From: Lachnospiraceae bacterium
Lineage (GTDB): Bacteria; Bacillota; Clostridia; Lachnospirales; Lachnospiraceae
Direction of reading: 5' to 3'
NCBI GenBank assembly: GCA_900771955.1
Contig: CAAGPW010000040.1
Span: 1 to 9,346 of the forward strand
Length of the DNA: 9,346 bases
Part shown: one piece after another, positions 6,064 through 9,346 of the stretch
Layout: every line of letters begins with the position of its first letter
Position numbering within the stretch: the stretch's first letter is position 1
The notes under the pieces: generated by a model
What the model saw: the letters and a program-made list of their open reading frames with translations, nothing else
Told to the model about the DNA's origin: nothing
Databases searched by the model: none
Position numbers and translations under genes: made by a program

Positions 6064-6415
6064 TTATGCTGTTGCAGTAGCGGGATTCACATAAAAGCTT
6101 TGCCCATCAACTGTGCATACTACTTTTACTGTATATGTTTTCCCTTTTGTTACCTCATGAGAGCCTGTGATAAGCAGATACGATGTCCCGTTACCGCTCC
6201 AGGAGTCGATCATCGTACGGCCTTGCCATAATTGAAGTGTTGCATGGATGGTTTTTCCAGGCTTGGCGATAGACACTCTGCATGTAGCTGTTGTTCCATT
6301 GATGGTGATTGAAGCCGACGGCGTAGCTGCTTGTACGGATGTAGCTTGCGCTGTCGCGGAGCAGGATAACAACAGGATCAATGCAAGGATGAGAGAAATC
6401 GTCTTTTTTTTTCAT
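6064..6415 (-). CDS. Sec-exported small protein, frameshifted at a poly-A tract
   Basis: The expected protein has 116 residues: MKKKTISLILALILLLS as signal-peptide start, likely cleavage after AQA (Ala24), then a Thr/Ser-rich domain with two cysteines (TATCRVS and VKVVCTV). The alternating pattern suggests a small beta-sandwich. LLSCS could also act as a weak lipobox, making it a lipoprotein. The ATG at 6413-6415 has a strong AAGGGGGGTG site. As given, the run after ATG is nine A, which shifts the reading to a non-signal frame; eight A would restore it. From about 6381 to the stop at 6064 the correct frame is intact. The cause may be a sequencing error, slippage-based on/off switching, or true inactivation. 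It precedes the other exported protein in the operon. I do not recognise the family. Confidence 0.7.
6404..6412 (-). repeat. A9 homopolymer at codons 2-4 of an exported protein gene
   Basis: Nine consecutive T on the plus strand (A9 in the message) follow the ATG directly. Runs of this length are prone to replication and transcription slippage. Eight A gives the signal peptide frame, nine gives MKKKDDFSHPCID and a wrong frame that lacks a signal peptide. Confidence 0.85.
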
Positions 6416-6420
6416 AAATA

Positions 6421-6468
6421 CACCCCCCTTCTCTATTCTTCTAAGCATTAGAACGGAGAAAGGGGGTG
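6421..6468 (-). promoter_or_regulatory. Hairpin sequestering the ribosome binding site of the 6064-6415 gene
   Basis: In the minus-strand message CACCCCCTTTCTC (6468-6456) pairs with GAGAAGGGGGGTG (6433-6421) over 13 bp, including one G-U pair. Inside, TTCTAA (6453-6448) pairs with TTAGAA (6444-6439). The 3' arm contains the whole ribosome binding site of the gene starting at 6415. Translation should be blocked until the stem is opened by a protein, ligand, temperature or ribosome event. On the plus strand the same stem is followed by CTTTTTGG and could also terminate plus-strand transcription. Confidence 0.6.
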
Positions 6469-6498
6469 CTTTTTGGACACCATAATTACATGATTTTA

Positions 6499-7200
6499 TT
6501 ATTTTGTAGGAATCGACAAAATAAGGGATTGCGCTATGTGCACTATGTCCTCGTTGCTGATATTTCCCTGTATATTAAACACAACCTGATTCGCTTCGTC
6601 CACCCATATTAAAGCTTTTTCTGGTGAAGTTTCATTGCCAATGTATAAATCTGCTGGAATTCCGTTGATATCGACTTTGACTACTTCGCTATACTCCTGT
6701 GCTGTTGTGCTCATGCTGGTATGCTGCATCAAGGTATATTCAACAGAAAACATTTTTTCTCCGGTATCGTTGGCATATACGCGAAGACAATAATCGCTAT
6801 CTTGATAGTTATCTACCAGCGAAAATCCGTCCGGTATCCACGACGGCTCATAACAGATGTGATCTATTTCATTATCTTCGCTATTGAAAAGATAGATCGT
6901 TATGCTCTCGTAGATTTCTTTTATCCATTGGAAGGCACGCTCTCTTGCCTGTATATCAACTGTCAGCCATGTACTGACAGACAGAATCGTCACAATTAAT
7001 ATTACCGCAACCCGATGCCATATTTTATGCGCAACAACCCTACGCTTGTTTTTTTTTCGTAATATCTCCATGCTATGTTCAAAATCATCGGAAAATACAT
7101 GTTCGCATTCACTGGGAGATGGGAATGAAGTAAGCATGGACTCTGCTACAGACTTTGCTGCGTTGGACAGTTCCTGTTCTGACCATATCATGTTTGACAT
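6499..7200 (-). CDS. Membrane anti-sigma factor-like protein with DUF4367-type outer domain
   Basis: A 233-residue protein. The cytoplasmic part (1-63) is charged and ends in a basic stretch (RKKNKRRVVAHK). One membrane helix follows (about 64-82, VAVILIVTILSVSTWLTV), then an outer domain of about 150 residues. YEPSWIPDGFSLVDNY and the later EKMFSVEYTLMQ have the pattern of DUF4367 domains found on Firmicute anti-sigma proteins. By analogy it holds the upstream sigma factor inactive at the membrane until an envelope signal arrives. I chose the ATG at 7200, one base after the sigma stop codon, because AAAGGAG lies nine bases before it; the ATG at 7209 would touch that site. Sigma and this protein are thus translationally coupled. 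Confidence 0.8.
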   Translation of the reverse strand: MSNMIWSEQELSNAAKSVAESMLTSFPSPSECEHVFSDDFEHSMEILRKKNKRRVVAHKIWHRVAVILIVTILSVSTWLTVDIQARERAFQWIKEIYESITIYLFNSEDNEIDHICYEPSWIPDGFSLVDNYQDSDYCLRVYANDTGEKMFSVEYTLMQHTSMSTTAQEYSEVVKVDINGIPADLYIGNETSPEKALIWVDEANQVVFNIQGNISNEDIVHIAQSLILSIPTK

Positions 7201-7201
7201 T

Positions 7202-7714
7202 TTACGCATCTCCTTTCAAATGTTTTTGCAAAGCGGCCTTGGCTCTCCAAAGCTGCTTTTGTGCGGTATCCTTTTTTATATGCAGCATAGATGATATTTC
7301 TCGTACAGAGTATCCATTATAATAGCGCAGCAATAGGATATCACGATAGGCAGCCGGTAATCGTGCCATAGCATCGGCCAAACCATGATCACCAGGCAAT
7401 GGGATTTCGATGCCATAGGTACTCTCCCAAAATTCCATATCTACCAGTTTTGATCGGCTGCGAATGATATCTATTGCTTTCCGTTCTGTAATAATAACGA
7501 TATAAGCTCTGGTTTTTGGACATTTGACATCCGATATTTTTTTCAGATTCTCAATAAGGGATAGAAACGCCTGATGTACTGCATCCTCGGCATCAAATTC
7601 ATTCTTCAGAATTTTCATGGCAACATGGAACATCAAGCCCTTGTACATTATGTAAAGCTGTTCAAACTTGGATTTATCTTCGTCGCTTTCTATCATCTGT
7701 AAGTAGATAATCAA
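7202..7714 (-). CDS. ECF-type RNA polymerase sigma factor (sigma-70 family)
   Basis: A 170-residue sigma factor that directs RNA polymerase to its own set of promoters. Region 2 spans about 17-80 (DAEDAVHQAFLSLIENL at 41-57, then TRAYIVIITERKAIDIIR), and region 4 about 110-165 (MARLPAAYRDILLLRYYNG, then the helix-turn-helix YSVREISSMLHIKKDTAQKQ). No region 1.1 or long region 3 is present, which is the ECF layout. The start is TTG at 7714: AGGAGGG (7722-7728) is seven bases upstream, while the first ATG (7696) is too far. The rare start may keep the level low. It is the first gene of the minus-strand module and is followed by its presumed anti-sigma. Target promoters were not recognised. Confidence 0.9.
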   Translation of the reverse strand: MIIYLQMIESDEDKSKFEQLYIMYKGLMFHVAMKILKNEFDAEDAVHQAFLSLIENLKKISDVKCPKTRAYIVIITERKAIDIIRSRSKLVDMEFWESTYGIEIPLPGDHGLADAMARLPAAYRDILLLRYYNGYSVREISSMLHIKKDTAQKQLWRAKAALQKHLKGDA

Positions 7715-7756
7715 CGAAATTCCCTCCTACAATAATGATGTCATTATATGTCGTTA

Positions 7757-7785
7757 ATTATATCATCACACGATGTAGAAGACAA
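7757..7785 (-). promoter_or_regulatory. Sigma-A type promoter of the sigma/anti-sigma operon
   Basis: On the minus strand TTGTCT (7785-7780), a 17-base spacer and TATAAT (7762-7757) form a good vegetative promoter about 36 bases upstream of the expected leader end. A second TATAAT lies at 7748-7743. The -35 hexamer falls inside the serine-recombinase remnant, so the promoter spans an apparent junction. Confidence 0.65.
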
Positions 7786-7937
7786 GAAGCAGCTTGCCGC
7801 CAGGCACCGGGAGCTGAGCAAGGTGAAGAATCGTATTGCTGAGATTGACACATTGCTCTAGAAAAACTACGAAGGTAACGATAGAGGGAAGTTGACTGAC
7901 GAGCAGCGCTATGCCGCATCCCAGTCCTACGAAGATG
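7772..7937 (+). pseudogene. Large serine recombinase, C-terminal remnant
   Basis: The frame from 7772 reads DVEDKKQLAARHRELSKVKN and on through RIAEIDTLL, then TAG (7859-7861), then KNYEGNDRGKLTDEQRYAA and SQSYED. This is the coiled-coil and KLYEDN-GKLTDERF-type segment of large serine recombinases of the TndX/TnpX group in Clostridia. The usual Gln-Lys-Leu-Tyr is interrupted by the stop codon. There is no catalytic domain, zinc ribbon or start. The similarity fades near 7937, where the Crp/Fnr-like frame takes over. It marks the edge of a decayed integrative element; the exact junction is not visible. Confidence 0.65.
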
Positions 7938-8192
7938 GGGAAAATGTGGGCGATGCAGCAGATCATGTTCAAGGGATTGGATCGGCGGCTGGCAGAATTT
8001 CTCCTGGCCGAAGCGGAGCGTACCGGCTCCGACACGATACGCATGACTCATGAGCAGATCGCCCAGCACATCAGCTCGGCGCGGGAGGCGGTGGCGCGGA
8101 TGCTCAAGAGCTTCTCGGAGGACGGGCTGGTGGAGCTGAAGCGCGGTGCGATCACGCTGCGGGATACAGGCGGATTGAATCACTTAAAATGA
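7911..8192 (+). pseudogene. Crp/Fnr family regulator, DNA-binding C-terminus only
   Basis: Of a usual 220-230 residues only about 93 are open, and the family-like part begins near 7940 (MWAMQQIMFKGLDRRLAEFL). The dimer helix is followed by a complete winged helix-turn-helix: MTHEQIAQHISSAREAVARM with the recognition helix REAVAR, of CRP type, then LKSFSEDGLVELKRGAITLRD. The cyclic-nucleotide-type sensory domain is missing, replaced by recombinase-remnant DNA. No ribosome binding site precedes the ATG at 7911. The gene is probably dead. Its position, 66 bases before rubrerythrin, suggests it once controlled that operon. Confidence 0.75.
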
Positions 8193-8197
8193 AAATA

Positions 8198-8226
8198 TTG
8201 TTTATAACACGAATCCGTGTTATAAT
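8198..8226 (+). promoter_or_regulatory. Promoter of the rubrerythrin operon
   Basis: TTGTTT (8198-8203), a 17-base spacer and a perfect TATAAT (8221-8226) form a sigma-A promoter starting near 8233, just before the ribosome binding site GAAAGGAG (8243-8250). Confidence 0.8.
8202..8225. promoter_or_regulatory. Operator in the rubrerythrin promoter
   Basis: TTATAACACG (8202-8211) and CGTGTTATAA (8216-8225) form a perfect 10-bp inverted repeat with spacer AATC. It covers the region between -35 and -10, so a bound protein would repress. The adjacent Crp/Fnr-type regulator is the natural candidate. The outer TTATAA pair recalls PerR boxes but the spacing is too wide. Confidence 0.65.
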
Positions 8227-8258
8227 ATGAGCAGAAAAAGCTGAAAGGAGCATCGACC

Positions 8259-8801
8259 ATGAAAGAAACGAAATACGCAGGTACGCAAACCGAAAAAAAT
8301 CTGATGGCTGCCTTTGCCGGTGAGTCTGAGGCACGCAACAAGTACACCTATTTTGCATCTAAGGCCAAGAAGGAAGGCTACGAGCAGATCGCGGCGTTGT
8401 TCCTTAAAACCGCTGACAACGAGAAGGAACACGCCAAGCTGTGGTTCAAAGAACTGAACGGCATCGGCGACACTGCCGAAAACCTTCTCTCCGCCGCTGA
8501 GGGCGAGAACTACGAGTGGACGGATATGTACGACGGCTTCGCCAAAACCGCCGACGAGGAAGGCTTCCACGAGCTTGCCCAGCGCTTCCGTCTGGTCGCC
8601 GCCATTGAAAAGCACCATGAGGAGCGCTACCGTGCCCTGCTGCACAATGTGGAGATGGCGGAGGTCTTCGCCAAAAGTGAGGTCAAGGTATGGGAGTGCC
8701 GCAACTGCGGGCATATCGTGATCGGCGAGAAGGCGCCGGAGGTCTGCCCGACCTGCAACCATCCCCAGAGCTACTTTGAAATTCACGCAGAAAACTATTA
8801 A
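8259..8801 (+). CDS. rbr: Rubrerythrin (peroxide reductase)
   Basis: A cytoplasmic di-iron protein that reduces hydrogen peroxide to water with electrons from NADH via rubredoxin-type carriers, protecting anaerobes from oxygen. The ferritin-like four-helix domain (about 12-130) carries the iron ligands Glu22 (AGESEARNKY), the ExxH pair Glu55/His58 (ADNEKEHAKLW) and a second ExxH, Glu117/His120 (AAIEKHHEERY), with carboxylates in ADEEGF (99-103). The C-terminal rubredoxin-like domain has Cys147/Cys150 (CRNC) and Cys163/Cys166 (CPTC). The 180-residue length is normal. GAAAGGAG precedes the ATG. It is followed after 21 bases by desulfoferrodoxin, and is controlled by the promoter and operator at 8198-8226. 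Confidence 0.97.
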   Translation: MKETKYAGTQTEKNLMAAFAGESEARNKYTYFASKAKKEGYEQIAALFLKTADNEKEHAKLWFKELNGIGDTAENLLSAAEGENYEWTDMYDGFAKTADEEGFHELAQRFRLVAAIEKHHEERYRALLHNVEMAEVFAKSEVKVWECRNCGHIVIGEKAPEVCPTCNHPQSYFEIHAENY

Positions 8802-8822
8802 AGAAAGAAAAGGAGAATCATC

Positions 8823-9197
8823 ATGGAGCAGAAGTTTTATATTTGCAAGCATTGCGGCAACATCATTGCCAAGGTCAAGGACACGGGCGTTCCCGTCATC
8901 TGCTGCGGTGAGCCGATGAGCGAGATCGTCCCCGGCACCACCGACGCCGCCGTGGAGAAGCATGTCCCTGTCTGGACGGTGGAAAACGGCATCGTCCATG
9001 TCAAGGTCGGCTCCGTGGAGCATCCCATGCTGCCGGAGCACTACATCGAGTGGGTGTCCCTTCACACCAAGCAGGGCAACCAGCGCAAGGAACTGCACCC
9101 CGGCGAGAAGCCGGAGGTCTGCTTCGCTCTCTGCGAGGGCGACGAGGTCGAAGCGGTCTACGCCTATTGCAACCTCCACAGTCTGTGGAAAGCGTGA
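8823..9197 (+). CDS. dfx: Desulfoferrodoxin (superoxide reductase)
   Basis: Reduces superoxide to hydrogen peroxide without making oxygen; the peroxide is then removed by rubrerythrin, encoded just upstream. The N-terminal desulforedoxin domain holds Cys8, Cys11, Cys27 and Cys28 (CKHC, CC) for the first iron. The catalytic neelaredoxin-type domain has EKHVPV (Glu45, Lys46, His47), His67, His73, Cys116 and His119 (YCNLH), the usual four-His one-Cys iron site. The 124 residues are full length for the two-iron class. AAGGAG lies eight bases before the ATG, and the gene is in the same operon as rbr, ending at the terminator at 9208-9241. Confidence 0.97.
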   Translation: MEQKFYICKHCGNIIAKVKDTGVPVICCGEPMSEIVPGTTDAAVEKHVPVWTVENGIVHVKVGSVEHPMLPEHYIEWVSLHTKQGNQRKELHPGEKPEVCFALCEGDEVEAVYAYCNLHSLWKA

Positions 9198-9207
9198 TTT
9201 ATCTTTC

Positions 9208-9241
9208 AAAAATCCGGTGCTCAAAAAGCACCGGATTTTTT
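9208..9241 (+). terminator. Intrinsic terminator of the rbr-dfx operon
   Basis: AATCCGGTGCT (9211-9221) pairs with AGCACCGGATT (9227-9237) around a five-base loop, and the T-run ends at 9241. The flanking A-run on the left makes it able to work on both strands. Confidence 0.9.
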
Positions 9242-9320
9242 GTATCAATGTGACCTCGTCACAGAAAAATGCTTTGTCCTGCGGTATGATAAAGCCACAA
9301 TCAAGAAAGAGGTGGCGAAC

Positions 9321-9346
9321 ATGAAAATCAAGCTCAATCCCGATCA
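9321..9346 (+). CDS. Start of a further gene, possibly ferredoxin-thioredoxin reductase-like
   Basis: An ATG at 9321 with GAGGTGG six bases upstream opens a frame reading MKIKLNPD to the window edge. A possible -10, TATGAT, is at 9285-9290 with no clear -35. MKI-LNPD is a start I associate with small ferredoxin:thioredoxin reductase catalytic-chain proteins, which would suit this redox neighbourhood. Eight residues cannot establish this. Confidence 0.4.

Larger units (their letters stand above)
1..7940. mobile_element. Probable composite genomic island (right edge inferred, left edge outside window)
   Basis: This block lies between a tyrosine integrase with a lost C-terminus on the left and a serine-recombinase scrap abutting a beheaded Crp/Fnr gene on the right. 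It carries accessory-type genes (ECF sigma, exported small proteins, ABC transporter, signal peptidase) and decayed ORFs. The DNA from about 7940 rightward is visibly richer in G and C and holds housekeeping oxidative-stress genes. No direct repeat or att core was identified, so the limits are approximate, and the two recombinase remnants may come from different insertion events. Confidence 0.45.

Noticed and set aside
6191..6448. Alternative 85-residue frame starting upstream of the A9 tract
   Set aside because: It uses the wrong frame after the poly-A run; the neighbouring frame gives a clear signal peptide and continues to a sensible stop.
8202..8225. PerR box
   Set aside because: The outer TTATAA pair is suggestive, but total length is 24 instead of about 15 bases and the inner CACG/CGTG part does not fit.
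8220..9248. Long minus-strand open frame of 342 codons opposite rubrerythrin and desulfoferrodoxin
   Set aside because: It is a mirror of two unmistakable plus-strand genes, caused by their codon use; no start signals or family pattern.
1..9346. CRISPR array, tRNA or rRNA
   Set aside because: No regular spaced repeats, cloverleaf or rRNA-like stretches were seen on either strand.

Overview
The window suggests an anaerobic Gram-positive Firmicute, most likely a gut Clostridium/Oscillospiraceae-type organism. The reasons are strong AGGAGG-type ribosome binding sites, a TTG start, sigma-A-like promoters, a rubrerythrin/desulfoferrodoxin oxygen-defence pair and integrase types common in Clostridia. 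There are two compositional parts: an accessory island of minus-strand genes (about 1-7940), and a GC-richer, chromosome-like plus-strand part (about 7940-9346).

Layout. At 1-1011 (minus) is a tyrosine integrase whose frame leaves the family pattern right after the box II HxxRH motif, next to a strong hairpin, so its catalytic-tyrosine end is missing here. Positions 1012-1450 hold no gene but contain a near-consensus promoter and a string of hairpins ending in two T-run terminators, a candidate structured RNA or attenuator, followed by a second promoter. A 63-residue unknown protein (1451-1642) follows. Positions 1662-7714 hold a minus-strand module, read from the right: an ECF-type sigma factor (TTG start), a membrane anti-sigma-like DUF4367-type protein, two small Sec-exported proteins, two six-helix ABC permeases, a LanF/BcrA-like ATPase carrying an E-loop, a membrane-anchored protein, and, after a gap with degenerate ORFs, a compact type I signal peptidase. 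The first exported protein is out of frame because of a nine-A run just after its start, and its ribosome binding site is locked in a long hairpin.

At the right edge (about 7772-7940) lies a broken C-terminal scrap of a large serine recombinase, followed directly by a Crp/Fnr regulator lacking its sensory domain. Mobile DNA therefore seems to have cut this regulator. Beyond it are rubrerythrin and desulfoferrodoxin, with a perfect inverted-repeat operator inside the rubrerythrin promoter, a terminator, and the first codons of another gene.

How it works together (inference): the sigma/anti-sigma pair probably senses an envelope signal and switches on export of two small proteins. The ABC transporter, membrane protein and signal peptidase would serve their processing, export or self-protection. 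This is the layout expected of an unmodified, Sec-dependent bacteriocin-like or envelope-stress system. No modification enzyme is visible and I do not recognise the exported proteins as members of a known bacteriocin family.
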